DNA of 64,000 nt from Marasmius tenuissimus (GCA_029532415.1 JAQOTA010000071.1:806001-870000), one strand, 5' to 3'. Positions 1-12,683 are shown, numbered from the stretch's first letter. The notes: generated by a model not told the origin, from the letters alone. A program made the numbers and translations.

Positions 1-323
1 TAGCACGGGACTCGTTCAACAGGATGCCGACAATCACGATGATGCCAACAAAAGCGATAGGAAGAACGAGAACTCTGGGTGCCGAGGGACAGACGATCCT
101 GAGACTCCGTTGTAGGCATAGAGCCATAGGTACGCATAGCGAATGCGACCCCGTGTCGAAGAGTAAGAGGAGCCATGACAGGAGGTGGGAGAATCGAGAA
201 GCCCTGCACGATCTGGGCTGAATAGGGCCATTGTCATCAATTCCGCCCCTCAACCTAGTCCGCTCGCTGTATAGACCCTCGTTCACGAAAGACGTATGAA
301 TAGACTGGGGGTATGGACTGCAT
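1..323 (-). CDS. possible 5' part of a membrane protein, cut by the left edge
   Basis: On the minus strand one reading frame stays open for more than 100 codons up to the window edge. It ends in a strongly hydrophobic stretch (VLVLPIAFVGIIVIVGILL) followed by NESRA, which looks like a transmembrane helix and its flank. An ATG at 321-323 opens a short frame beginning MQSIPPVYSY, but it lies in a different phase, so an intron or another start would be needed to join them. I recognise no family. The next gene on this strand starts about 3.6 kb away, so the fragment would have its own promoter. It could equally be a chance open frame. Confidence 0.25.
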
Positions 324-1089
324 ATAATTATATCGACCCGTGTGAAGTAAAGCACCGTAGTTGGTTCGGTATTGAACATCAATTGTGCGTAACATAAACC
401 GAGTCCATTCAACAAACCAACCAGCTCAGTCAGTTCCTCTGGATTCGATAGGATCAGGAAGGGATCAGGAAGATGGTGATCGTACTCAAGTTCCCAACGA
501 TGCCGGCGTGACCCGATAGCCACAGCTGATAGAATTATCAACATCTCCAATTGTTGGGGTGACGTTTGGTATGCCCGTAGCTGACTCGTCTATGAGGTGT
601 AAATAAGTTGTGTTGATCGTGTATAACGGAACGAAGCTCCGCGGCGTTGTACTTTAGAAAGGGAGCATCTTCGAATGATCCTGATATTGACCGAAGCAAC
701 TTCGACCACATCAACCTGCCGTACGCAAAGGAAAGATCAAGAAGATGGAGAGTATTCTCATCGCTATAGATGTACTAAGAGATAACAGTGAACAACCCAC
801 GGTGATGTACGTACACACTCGCCATGTTCGCCGGTCGTATCCTAGTCGATCCGAGTTTGGAACTTGCAACCTGAACCTTCGGTCCAGATAACCCGTCGAG
901 TGTTACCGTGGCAAAGGGAATTAAAGATCGTTCTACGACGTGTTCTTCACGCTACTGAGGCGAACCACGAGCGGAAGGAGTGATATGTTCTCGCTTGATG
1001 CGTAATATTGTACGCAGTTGAGATAAACTCGGAACCTATGGTAGCAGAGGCTGAATGACTGGTCGTACAGTAGAAGACACGAAGAAGGC
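324..1089. other. intergenic stretch, nothing recognised
   Basis: No reading frame of convincing length or composition is visible on either strand. It lies between the possible edge gene and the 3' end of the gamma-tubulin complex gene, so it can hold the promoter of the first and the 3' untranslated region of the second. Confidence 0.5.
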
Positions 1090-3981
1090 TCACCAATGAT
1101 CAAAGTTGGTCTCGAACTTGTTGAGAAAGTCCCATCGTTTCTGCATATCGGGGTCAGGATCGGTTGATCCGGCGATGACTAACGCTGAGTTGGCAGACTT
1201 GTTGAAGGAAGACGTGTATAACGCGAATGTCGAGCACGTTACAATCAATTTCGAGTAAGCCTGAAGAAGACAAGCATCAATAATTTCGATTTCGAGAGGC
1301 AAGATGGCACGTGCCTCGAGCAGTTTCTTGCTCGTTAACATGCACTCTTTGAGGCAGGTATCCAAAAAGTCGACATGGTCCCTGAGAAGTTGATCCACTG
1401 TTGTGACTTTGTCGAGCTTTGCTTCCAAAGTTCTCCAGTTGGGTTCAAGGACTTCAGAAGTAGCAAATGAGAGTATTTGCTGCACAAAGGACAGCATCTT
1501 CGCGCGAAGTAAGAACACTCTCAGTCGCCATTTGTTAAAGTCGACGTGATCGGGTACAAGGTGCCTCCAGGCCCCAGTCTTCTGTTCGATCCACATGGTC
1601 GCAAGGGATTGTTCAACGTGCTTTAGATGAAGGAGGAAACGGAAGAGGAACTGGTAACGTAGGATAGTTTTTCGAGAGATGACAAGCGACAATGGGAACT
1701 TGACGTTGTAATCCAAGGTCAAGGCGTCAATCGCTACAAACGATTGTTGAGCATCAGCTTGCCCAGTAAAAGAGGGCGAGACACTCACCTAACATAGGTT
1801 TCTTATCGTCCTTCCCTTATCCCGTTTCGGATCCTCTTGAGGTACAGGATTTGCCTCATCGGCGTTCTCCATACCCTTCACGTTGATGATCTTCAGCAGC
1901 CATTCGTATAAACCACTCCCAGCCATAATCACTTTAACGTCTTCCCTGAACATGGTGTCATCTCCATGTGAGTCCGTGTTCAGTGTCAGCTCGAGTAAGC
2001 TCTGAAGCTTCACAATCGAAACCGATTTTGCCGACTTTCGTAACTCGCTATGGGAGAGGTCCAAAAGATGCGTGAGGAAGAACGACTGAGACAGGAAGAA
2101 GAATCTCTTCAGCGATCGGAGTCGCGGAATTAGCTGCTGGTCTCGGAGGAGAAGTTGGAGAAGGGTCTGGTTCGCGTGTGTATAAGCGGCCTGCAGGAAT
2201 TCATAGAATCTAGGCCTTTGTTATTCCGGGCGCAAAAACAAAGGCTGACTGTTGCTGACCTTTCGTCGTCCATTGAAAACTTCTCGTCACTCGCATGAGT
2301 TTGTTCTCGATTGATCTCTATCCCGCATTCCCTTATCACGTTCAAGTATTTCCCTGCCAAAAGAATTTTGTGCTTCCACGACTCCAGTAGAGGAGGTATA
2401 CAGGCACCTCCAGGAAGGCGCCCTCCGACTGCTCTCCGCGGAGGTACTCCAGCTTTGTGCCTCTTCGAGTCCGATAAAGTGGAACCATCTCTCAGCTGTT
2501 TTCGTTTGTGAATCACTTTCCCAAAGCAAGGACGAACCAAGTACACACCGTATACCGTCTCTCCCAGTACTCGTCCGTATAGTCAATCTCCAAGATCCCG
2601 CGATTGATGAACTTGCTTTCCTTCACCAAAAGCTCCTCGTAAGGATCTACCAACCGCCCCGTCGTAACCCATCCCTTGAGTATATTCACATATGGCGTCC
2701 CAGCGTCTCTCAAAAGCTTGCCGTAAAGCATGTTCGCTGTCGGATCCCCTGACATATTGAGTTTCCGCTCGTATATGATAGCAAGTACTTCTCCTCCTTT
2801 CACTTTGATGCCGCTATCGCCCGTCAGGCGACCGTTCTTATCAGCTAAAACGGCCTTGAGTTTAGACTTCCCGATACCGAGTTCCTCATTCCGAGCTTCC
2901 TCTTCCGCGTCGAAACTGCTCTCGCTATCAGAATTTGAGTCCTCCTCAGGTGAGCTATCAGCTAGTCCCAGTTCGAGCACGAGGTTGTATATCAAGGAAA
3001 GGGTGTGGACAGTGGGGTGGACGTAGAACCAGAGCTTCTGTAAAGAGAACTGAGAAGACGTGTTGTACGCATGCTCAAGTTGAGAGAGGAGGGTTTGATA
3101 ATCCTGTTGACAATTAAGCTGATGTGATTGAAGAGCATAAGTGGTCCTCACCTTGAGCATATCTCGTATTGATGCGCACAGGGCGTGATTTACCAGCCCG
3201 AAGTCCAAGTGGCTGCGTTGTTCGATGAAAGCCGTTATTGCTGTATAGTATGTTCCTAGGGGTAGCACTCGTTCAACAAGGTCGCGAAGAGAGGAATCTG
3301 ATTGAGAATTGAGATATTTGATGTTGGAGATCGGCGAGCGAGCCTACCGAGGGATTGAGAAACGGTGAATCGTACCCCTCGCAACGGGTCATCTTCCGAG
3401 GAATAATTGGGGTGAAAAGTGATGTGATTTCCTTCAATTCCCTTTTGAGTGTTATAACCATTGCCAGATGATCGAGCAAAATGGTGACAGACCATGAGAA
3501 CGTAGAGCAAATCTTCCAGTATCATGGCTTCTTGGAGTTCTAGTGGTACATGATCCAAAGTTTCTTGCCTTGCTTTCCCTTTCAACTTGGGCATGGCAGT
3601 TCCGGATATGACTCGTGAATTGAGTGGTGCCTTCACAAACGATGTCTCCGCTATGAAGGAGGGTTCATCGCGAGCTACGAAAGTCCACTTTCAGAACGAA
3701 AAAGTCAGGGTTTAAAGCTTACAAACACGCACCGACTCGACTAGGACGTATATTCTGAGCGTGCCCGTCAACCACTGGTTCTCTTTCTCTCGTCGATGCT
3801 CTATGCTTGCGGCTCGTGCTGGTGCTAGTTCCCGAATTCTGGAAGATGGGTCTTGGTTATAGGTAGTAAATCGGGCAAACATTTGAAAGCGTGCCTTGAT
3901 TGGGAGTTCATTGTGTGTAGTAGTCTTCGATCTCCTTGATGAGGATGATATTGCAGTCGATCTGGGTGTATAGGAATCCAT
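1090..3981 (-). CDS. GCP2: gamma-tubulin complex component 2 (Spc97/GCP2)
   Basis: Subunit of the gamma-tubulin small complex that nucleates microtubules at the spindle pole body. About eight exons can be joined on the minus strand. The start at 3981 (MDSYTPRSTA) gives a short basic N-terminus. Family landmarks in order are ILEDLLYVLMGIEGNHITF (an intron, with donor GTCTGT, lies between VLM and GIEG), RVLPLGTYYTAITAFIE, GEVLAIIYERKLNMSGDP, DYTDEYWERRYT, KHKILLAGKYLNVIRECG, LDLSHSELRKSAKS and ALTLDYNVKFPLSLVISRK. The C-terminal domain holds LFRFLLHLKHVEQSLATMW and LVPDHVDFNKWRLRVFLLR. An acidic insert near 2880-2960 is variable in this family. The C-terminus FETNFDHW precedes the stop at 1090. 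No disruption was seen. The family assignment is strong; some exon edges are inferred from splice signals and conserved sequence. Confidence 0.87.
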
Positions 3982-4213
3982 TCAAGTCCGTTGCTCTTCG
4001 AGGTTCGGTTTCAACGGATATTGGACGCACGTGACAAGACGCGATCGTCTGATCGCGGGTCGCGTGGCACTGGTTTGCAGCACTCCGACTCTTGCCAAGT
4101 CCAAATTTCGCGTTCCTCGAGGGTCGCATTGCGACTGGTATTTAAATGCGCGAGGAAAAGCAAGACCAAACGTTGGGTTCTTTCTACAAAAATGTATACA
4201 GATCTTTCGTGCT

Positions 4214-6319
4214 CTACACGTCCTTTTTCGCTACCTCCGCCAGTATTTCCTCAGCTTCGACGTCGACAACACCAAGTTTTTCGTCGAAGACGGCTGCTGG
4301 CTGCAATACATCACAGTCGATTGGAGCCACTCCCAGACTCTTGGCTTCATCCGACGTAAATGTGCCAAAACCATCCGTGCCGTCGACTTGACCCACATTC
4401 GAGGGTGGGAACATTTTGTTAACGATGTAGAACAAGATGAAAGAGATGAAATACCCTAAATAGAGGGGGAAACGATGGAGACTTGGTCAAGAGACCAAAA
4501 CAAAGGGAAGCTCACCGAGGAAGAAAGAAATGTAGTACATTTCATACAAAGCCTTGGGCTCGCGTTGCTTTCCCTGGACCGTCACACTCAATCCTCCAAC
4601 TGTTGGCGCCCATCCAGCAATCCAGACAGGAAGGCATCTCCAGTTCATCCCGTGGTGATAGAAATACCCACCCCGAAGCTCGTACAACCAGCTGTGCTTC
4701 AACTTTTGTTTTCGAATGATGAAATAATCACAGGTCATGATGCCCATCAGGGGCGCAAGGAAGACAGAGAAGGAGGAAAGGACCGTAATGAAGGTAGTTG
4801 CGTGGTTGATCAGCTGCCATGGCTGAACAATCCAAGCGGCGAAGAAGGTGATAATGGCGCCGCGACGGATGTTGATGTACCGAGGAAGGATGCCGGCAAG
4901 GTCAATGCCCCCAGCGACGGCGTTTCCGCAGATATTCTCGAAGCCAGACTGACGATGAGAGTAGCATATCAGACTAACCATTCCAAACGGGACGCGAGAA
5001 AGTTTACCGTGAGTGCGAACCCCAAAGCCAAGAAGAACACGCCTGCTCGAGCCTTGGAGCTCGCAACCGACCCATCGTCCTTCTGCATCATTCTCAAGAG
5101 CAAATCTGGCGGATTCCAGTAGATTTGACCGTATATCTTCTGCGCTGCAGCCGTCACGACGAGGCCAACAAAGCTAACCAACGTCCCCGTGCTGATAAGG
5201 CAGGTCACGGAGCCGATGATATACCTCCTTGCTGCGTGGGGCGATTTTGCATACCGAGAGAAGTCAGAACCGTTGGTCATCCCAGCAGCCAGCCCGCCAA
5301 TGGTGGAATTGACACATTTCAGCATGATCCAAGAGGTACTCCAAACCCAGCTCGACGACGAAGACGGGATGTCCGAGCCTTGGGAGAAGACCGGCCCGAC
5401 ACCCTGAGCAACCGAGAGCGACCAAATAACTAGAAGAATGAGAAACATTTGTCAAAACCCATCCATGACACAAGTCAAATCATGTTATCTCACGCATGGC
5501 AATCATCGCCAAACCACAGTAACAACAAGTAATCAGAAAGGGTAACTTGAACCTCTCAGGCGGCAACCAGAGGAATGGGATAGAGAAGAGCCAAAAGAGG
5601 AGGAACCCTATCATCTCCGTGACGGTAGCGGGAGTGTTGCCGGGTAGCTCTGTATGAGTTCGAGTTGGTCAATGTAAGAAGATACTCTGAGCATCAATTC
5701 AATCTCACGCTTTTGGTTGAGATTTTGAAAGCTTGGGAAAACAGCAGTGATACATACTGCAACGAGTTTCCCTCCTGTCCAACACTGTACCGCGTTCCAA
5801 ATCAAGTTGAGTAAGACACGTTGAAGGAGTGGGATATAGCTTCCACGCATTCCCCAAGTGAAGCGATTCTGGACAGTGAAACCGATATGCCAGCGGAGAC
5901 CGCACCATGCGATGAGTATGGAAAAGAGGGCGATGATAGTACGGCCAATGAGTATGACGCCCATTGACTGGCCGACGGAGAGACCTTCAGTCAGGAAACT
6001 ACTTGGGGCTTGCCATGTCGCGATCTGTCGGACACTTATTTCAGAGGACACCACGACTAGAGCAAGAAAAACGCACATTGAGGGAACCCAAGGACCAGTA
6101 ACCGTAATACTCGAAAGCACCCCATGTTCTTCGACTGTTCAGGACGATGTTTGTACCAATTAATTTTCTCTGAGAGCCGCCTGACGAGTCCACCAGAAAG
6201 ACTCACTTCGGAGGTAAAGGAATGAGGTCCCTGTTCGACCACGTATCCGTTCTTTCGTGTTTCTCCCCGTTTGCGGGGAGCTCGATAGCCCCAATCTTGC
6301 AGAGAAGGCGGGGCACCAT
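4214..6319 (-). CDS. NCS1 family nucleobase/allantoin transporter (FUR4/DAL4 type)
   Basis: Plasma-membrane proton symporter of the NCS1 family, which in yeast takes up uracil, uridine or allantoin. The start ATG at 6319 opens MVPRLLCKIGAIEL, followed by the typical cytosolic lead WSNRDLIPLPP and RRTWGAFEYYGYWSLGSLN. Later landmarks are IATWQAPSSFLTEGLSVGQ, GFTVQNRFTWGMRGSYIP, GMTNGSDFSRYAKSPHAAR (the conserved sodium/proton-site region) and GILPRYINIRRGAIITFF. The last exon gives YFISFILFYIVNKMFPP and an acidic tail ending AEVAKKDV. About ten to twelve hydrophobic helices are visible, and several introns interrupt the frame. Substrate cannot be told from sequence. A DCG1-like racemase, linked in yeast to allantoin use, lies 56 kb away, but the two are not clustered. 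Confidence 0.85.
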
Positions 6320-7819
6320 TCTGGGATGGAAGGAAGGACTCACTCGAGTGCTATTTGTCCTCAGTTGAAATAAAAATAACGACGGAATCATGGAGTCTAT
6401 GTAAGATAAGCCTGGTGACAGTGGTGTCAGCTGAGGTACCGTGGCCCAGATTGAGTCGTTCGGAAGGGCTGATATCCGAATCCATTTATCTCAGTTAGGA
6501 CAAAGTAGACTCTTCAAGGTTGAGCACAGACGAAGATGGTTGGACGAATCGGACTCGGAAGTCAAGAACTAGAAGGATCACGTTACCACTCGCCTTATGA
6601 GCCGGACTCGGAAGTTGCCGGTACATCATGGGTGCTTGTCGCTTTACATGCTTACAGTTCGCCAGCGACGATTCCAACAACCAACATGGAGTCCTGGTAG
6701 GACGGTTAACCTCACCTTGCGCTAAACTCACTCCTTTAATTGTACCATACTCCTTATCGGGAGGGCTACGGAAATTTCATTCACCCCGGACCCATGATCA
6801 TTTCGTCGGCCCTCATCAATATCCGGAGAGGTTACCCTCCCACCTCTATCATTGAGGTCCTTCAGCTCGCTTCAGGTACCATGCCGATTAGATGAAGACA
6901 AAGACGCTCTTTTACCACCGGATATTAATGATCGATGACTGATGACCGTACTCTGTGCCTCCTTGCTCCACGGTTCATAAGACGAGCGTAATAGCTGAGC
7001 GCTCGCCGACTCGTGATTGGTACTCTGATTCGACTGGGAGAGCTGGTATCCAGATCACTTTGGAAGATGAATCTGCAAAGGATCTTTCGAGGGAGCTAAT
7101 CGAGAACCAATTTGCATTCGCCTTGCCCCCACCGATCTCGGCTGCACCATTTCGTCCTACATAGTCATCACCATGGTCTTCTGTCCTGATTGATTCAGCT
7201 GTCCCTCAAACGACCTATAAAACGAGGGCTTTGAACTTGTTTTCTCAGTTGGACTGGGTCCTAAACTACCTGCAAACCAAGGTCCAAGAAGCCACCTCAG
7301 GAAGGTTCGGACTGCATCTCCTGCACCAGCGACTCAGTTAGGGATTGATATGCCTGTATTTCTGCTGCTATCTTCCTCATGGCGCGTCCCGCTAGCTCAG
7401 GCAGCTAGTATGGTCCTGAACAGCGAAGAGGCACCAGTACGTCCGTCCTCTTGTCTGGATATTCCCCTGTTCTGGCCCGTCAAGGTTCGATGTACCTATA
7501 TTTTCCTTCGAGCAGGATATAATCTATGAGTATGAGGAAGACTAAGACAAGAGCACCTTACCGCATGCCGTTCTCACCGGAAATCGATTTGCTCAGAAAA
7601 TATTTGGGGATGTCAGATATCCGAGGTTGGAGTACTGATTGCCACTTCATTCCCACGGGATGCCTGTACGGCGTATTTAAATAGGCGCCTAAGAACCATT
7701 TGCACCTTTACTCTTCCCTCTTTCCAGTTCGCCGTTTGCTCTTCCTGTTACTCTTTACACGCCTTTCATCAAATTTTCTCTATCACTTTACGGTCCTCTC
7801 AACTCCCTTAATACCCTTA
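6320..7819. other. divergent intergenic region between permease and trehalase
   Basis: About 1.5 kb without a convincing gene. It must carry the promoters of both neighbours, which point away from each other. A CCCCT element, the core of the yeast stress-response element, occurs near 7463-7467 on the trehalase side. Short open frames here look random in composition. Confidence 0.5.
7674..7683 (+). promoter_or_regulatory. TATA box for trehalase
   Basis: TATTTAAATA lies 137 bp before the trehalase ATG and is followed by a pyrimidine-rich leader (TTACTCTTCCCTCTTTCC and similar). This arrangement is common in highly expressed fungal genes. Inferred from position and composition only. Confidence 0.45.
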
Positions 7820-10624
7820 ATGGCTCCCACCTTCTCCCATCCACCTGGTGTTTCCTTTGTGGACGACCATGAAGTCGCGACGAGACCGAGCATCGCTGAA
7901 GCTGACACGTACTATGGCACAGAAAACTACTCCAGAAGCAGAACTTACAGTCATGCAAGCAATTTCTTCAACTGTTTTCTATCAGCGCTGACTAGGCATG
8001 TGTAGTCTCATATCCATGGATACAACCCACGAAAGGCCCCAGCATTTGAAGAAGACCATCATTCACGCAACAGGAGGCTTTCTCACGACGAGAAGGGCAC
8101 AGGCCCTCGTAGATTCCTGATAGACGTTGAAGAGACTATTCGACTGGTTCTGGAACAAGAGGACACAGACGGAGACTTTCAGATCAGTGTTACTGACGCT
8201 GGTCCGAAGATGATGTCGCTGGGGACTGCTACTAGTAATGGGTTCAAGACGTTTGATATCAGGGCACGTTTTCGTTCGCTTGTATCCTGCCCGCTTAGCA
8301 TTAACCCTTGACAATTTAGGGCACATACATGTTGTCAAACCTTCTCCAAGAACTCGCTCTCGCTCGTGATCATGGCCGCAAAAGAATCGTCCTCGACGAA
8401 GCCAGACTTACGGAGAATCCAGTAGACCGCCTCTCCCGCATGATCAAGAACTCATTCTGGCACTCTCTTACCCGAAGGATTGACGGCGACGGTCTAGAAA
8501 TTATCACCGCTGACCCGAAGAATCGAACTGGGCGCATCAACCCTCGCATTTATGTGCCCCACGGGGAGCCGGCAATGGCGGAGTACTACAGAAAGGTTGC
8601 TCGAGACAAGCCGCACATGAACTTGGACGTTCAGGTTCTTCCTCCGAAACCAGACGACCCGATGTTCGTCAAAAGTCTCAACTCAAAGCCCGGAATTTTG
8701 GCTTTGGCAATGAATGAAGTGGACGACGGGAAAGGCGGCAAGACCCTGAAGGGTATTCCGTTCATTGTTCCCGGAGCCCGTTTCAATGAGGTGAGTACCG
8801 TGTAGCGCGCTCGCAATTTAAAATGCGGTATCTCATGATGTTGACAGTTGTACAACTGGGACTCCTACTTCATCTCCCTCGGACTCCTCGTCGATGGCCA
8901 AGTCAACATGGCAAAGGGAATGGTCGACCACTTCATTTTTGAGATCAAACATTACGGCAAAATCCTCAACGGCAGTCGGAGCTACTACCTTTGTCGATCC
9001 CAGCCCCCTTTTCTCACCGACATGGCCTTGCAAATCTACAACCAACTCGACCGCTCCGATGTTGAGGAGAATCGACAGTGGCTCAAGCGTGCCATTCAGG
9101 CCGCCATCAAGGAATACCATACCGTCTGGGTGGCAGAGCCTCGTATAGATCCAAAGACAGGGCTGTCCCGCTTCCGCTGCGAGGGTCTCGGTATACCACC
9201 CGAGACTGAAGCCACTCACTTTACCCATATCCTCGAACCCTATGCGGCCAAGCACGGCCTTTCGGTGCTTGAGTTCAGCGAGAAATACAACGATGGTGTA
9301 TTGAAAGAACCGGGACTGGATGAATACTTCTTGCATGATCGGGCCGTTCGGGAGTCAGGGCATGACACGACATACAGGTTCGAGAAGAGGTGTGCGAATC
9401 TGGCCACGATTGATTTGCAAGCCTTGCTGTACAAGTATGAAGTGGACATCGGTACTGCGATACGGGAGGTGTTCGACGACGAGCTGGAATTGGAAGAGGA
9501 CTTCCCGCTTGCACCGTTCCCTCCGACTCCGGAGGCATATGCGAACCCTCATCGCGAGCGCTCGACCAGCAGGAAGCATAGGAGCGAAGAATGGTTTGAA
9601 CGAGCAGAACACAGGCGAGAGATGATTGATAAGTATCTGTGGAACGAGAGCAAGGGCCTCTACTTCGACTACGATACTGCAAAGGAACAGCAGATTCTGT
9701 ACGAAAGTGTTACCGCGTTGTGGGCTCTTTGGGCCGGTTGTGCGAGCGAAGATCAAGCTTGGAAGCTCGTGTATGTCTCGCATCTGGGTGTTTCTGCTTT
9801 ACATTTCCTGACTTTCGTCTTATTCAGAACTCAATCCTTGAAGAAGTTTGAAGTCCTTGGTGGTCTTGTATCTGGAACAGAGGAGTCTCGCGGAAAGATT
9901 TCGCTAGATCGCCCCAACCGACAGTGGGATTATCCGTACGTGCTGTTCGCCTCCCGCCTCTGATATCAGGTTCTGACACCTATTCTAGATATGCATGGCA
10001 AGTCTTTTTGGAACGTTTATTCCCGGAACAGTAGCATGATATAACTGCTTTAGGCCTCCTCATCAAATCATGGCTTGGGTCGGACTTGAAAGATATGGTT
10101 ACCTCGACGATGCTCAGCGGCTGGCCTACCGGTTCCTCTACATGTATGGACCCCATCTACATTCTGATCTTGTCTCGGTGTACTGATTCCCACCCTCAGG
10201 ATGACCACTGCTTTTGTTGACTTCAACGGAGTTGTTCCCGAGAAGGTCTGTCTTTACGCTGTTAGTTAAACTCGCCTTGTCTGACTGGAACTCCCAGTTC
10301 GACGCAGTCAAGCTCTCCCATCTCGTGGACGCCGAATACGGTAATCAAGGTATCGACTTTAAGATGGTCCCTCGAGAGGGCTTCGGGTGGATGAATGGTA
10401 TTCAGCTCACCCCTCTTCGCTTTTTCTATGCTAACGAACGATTGCCAGCTGCCTACCAAGTCGGCCTCTCCTTCCTCAACAACCATATGCGCCGCGCTGT
10501 TGCTGCTTGCACCAGTCCGGAGGTGTTTTTCGAAGCCTACATGGGCGGTGAACCGACCACCAACGTCTCCACAGATCCTCTTGGTTTGGCTATGGACAAC
10601 CTCGACATCTCCGACCAACTTTGA
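7820..10624 (+). CDS. NTH1: neutral (cytosolic) trehalase, GH37
   Basis: Hydrolyses trehalose to two glucoses in the cytosol, mobilising the stress and spore sugar. Ten exons join to a 771-residue protein, close to the yeast enzyme. There is no signal peptide, as expected for the neutral form. RRLS (Ser71) is a protein-kinase-A/14-3-3 type site, and residues 98-104 (DTDGDFQ) form the calcium-binding loop. Signature 1 appears as PGARFNELYNWDSY (residues 282-295), with Ala where the family pattern has a second Gly. [16 protein letters not shown] follows. Signature 2 is QWDYPYAWPPHQ (628-639), partly coded by a 9-nt microexon at 9989-9997. Introns at 7955-8005, 8264-8319 and 9998-10053 fit only GC-AG boundaries; the other six are GT-AG. 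The C-terminal exon ends DNLDISDQL. The frame is intact. Confidence 0.93.
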
Positions 10625-10909
10625 CCATGCAACCGTCAACGCTTTCCTTTCGTGCATTCGCACTCTCTTTATTATAAATTCTAGATAATTGGGTGGTTTG
10701 TTCCTCCAAAAGGCGTCGTTTTTCCGCACAATGTGTATTTTTACTCAAGTCAGTAGCGTAGCTTCACGAATATAGACGCCCGATTCGGCATTGATAGAGT
10801 CAACGGCGGGAGGTCCAAATCGGGCGAGTAGGGTATGCGTACGTCATACTTCCCCAGCTAAAGTCACTCTTGGTTTGTACTTGACTCAGTCTACGCGCTG
10901 GTATGACCC

Positions 10910-12517
10910 ATGCTACTAGCAACTTTACTCCTTCCATTTATCGAGTTTCTTCTCGGACAAGCTGAAACCAACACTCAAGACGCTCTCTCTTTCGAACTAA
11001 GGCATCACCACGCAGTCTCTGGCAATGCCCATGTCATATTCTCCGACACTAAACCAAACTCATTCCAAGAACCATTCAAAGTCCAGACACGAAGACACAC
11101 AACCTATCGCCCTTCATCATTTCAAGATTTCTCCAGAGCACGGTCGCTGATATCGCGAGGTCAAAGCCATCTGACGAGCTCAGTACTAGGATGGGAGGAG
11201 CGTGAAGTTCTTGGACCGGATGTAGAGAGACGAGAGACAATCTTGACACTCGCAAGGATGGCTAATAATGCGTATGTTATGGATCCAACTCAACCTGATT
11301 GGTATGATCTAGGGGGAAATTGGACGAATGTACGTGGTATTTGCCAAACGTTCTTCACGGGCTTATCCTGAATTCAACAGACGCACCCATTTGGCTGGGA
11401 GTCGGACGACGACGGATTCCGTGGTCAAGTCTTCGCAACTCCCGATAACTCAACCGTAGTCGTCTCCATCAAGGGAACATCAGCTGGTCTATTTGGTGGT
11501 GGCGGGCCAACGGCTCAGAAAGACAAGTTGAATGACAACCTGCTCTTTAGCTGTTGCTGCGCCCGTGTTGATTGGACTTGGAGTACAGTTTGCGGATGCT
11601 ACCGCGGTGGTGGAAACAAATGCGATTTAGACTGTCTGGAGCAGGCGTTGGTGGAGGAGAGCTTGTTTTATCCTATCGGAACGGTGCGTGGTCATTCTGA
11701 TTTGGACAGTAGGCTATTTGTGCTGAAGTAAAGGTGATAGAACTTGTACTATAATCTTACCTATATGTATCCGGAGTCGAACATCTGGATTATAGGTACG
11801 TACTTCCGACGGATTGCTTCGCTTGACAATGACAACGAATGATCTCAATGTCCGGTTATAGGTCATTCTTTGGGTGGTGCATTGGCCTCCCTGCTAGGCG
11901 CAACATTCGGCGTACCTGTCGTCGCGATTGAGTCACCGGGGGAGAAGATGGCTGCCAAGAGACTACATTTACCATCTCCAGTGTGTATTACTGTTGTTCT
12001 CCTTCGACTTGCCGATAAACGCATCCAGTCTAGCCTTCAACTCACCATATAACACACGTTTATCACACTGCGGACCCTATTGCAATGGGCACATGTAATG
12101 GCATCCTCTCGTCGTGTGCCTTGGGTGGATATGCGATGGAATCCAGGCAAGTGCTATTTGCGCTCGTACCTCGAACATATCCCGAGTTAAAGAGTTCTTT
12201 GCGCTCCCCTCCAGATGCCACTTGGGGAAATCGATCATATACGATACAGTGTCAAATTGCTCATGGGCTGTAGACATTCGATTACACGGAATAGTGGCTG
12301 TCATCGAGAACCTTCTGTCAGATCCCTGGCCGCCGAGTCAAGAGTCGGGTAGAGAGGTCCCCGAACCAAAGGCAGAGGATGATTGTGTGGTATGTCCATC
12401 CTTCGATAGCCTGACCCAGGTTTGACATAGTCTGTGGTTTGACGTGACGCTTTTCATCTATAGGAATGTTACAGTTGGGAATACGGTGACTTTCCCAAGT
12501 TGGCAGGAGTCCCTTAG
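10910..12517 (+). CDS. ATG15: ATG15, vacuolar autophagic phospholipase/lipase
   Basis: Membrane-anchored class 3 lipase that reaches the vacuole lumen through multivesicular bodies and breaks down autophagic-body membranes. Seven exons give 412 residues. An N-terminal hydrophobic segment ([15 protein letters not shown], residues 2-16) acts as signal anchor. The conserved [20 protein letters not shown] and [22 protein letters not shown] precede the nucleophile elbow [17 protein letters not shown] (Ser262). After it come [17 protein letters not shown] and [17 protein letters not shown], then [19 protein letters not shown]. The tail [16 protein letters not shown] lacks the long extension of some homologues. 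The intron at 12147-12214 begins GCAAGT and fits only as GC-AG. A short upstream ATG at 10902 lies in another frame. Its stop faces an arrestin-like gene 166 bp away. Confidence 0.92.
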
Positions 12518-12683
12518 GCTCGAGTTTGGATTCTAGACCTTTTGAAATGTATTTTTATCACTACTTTACTTTTACTGATACTATCGCCAATGAGCGTTTT
12601 AACTCTGAGATCTGCCCAAATAAAAGGACCCCATAAAGTACAGGTAAGTATACACGGTGGCTAATAAATACGGATACAGTCCT

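Noticed and set aside
4475..5122. 215-codon plus-strand open frame opposite the NCS1 permease
   Set aside because: The minus strand carries clear transporter motifs. The plus-strand frame is charged and featureless.
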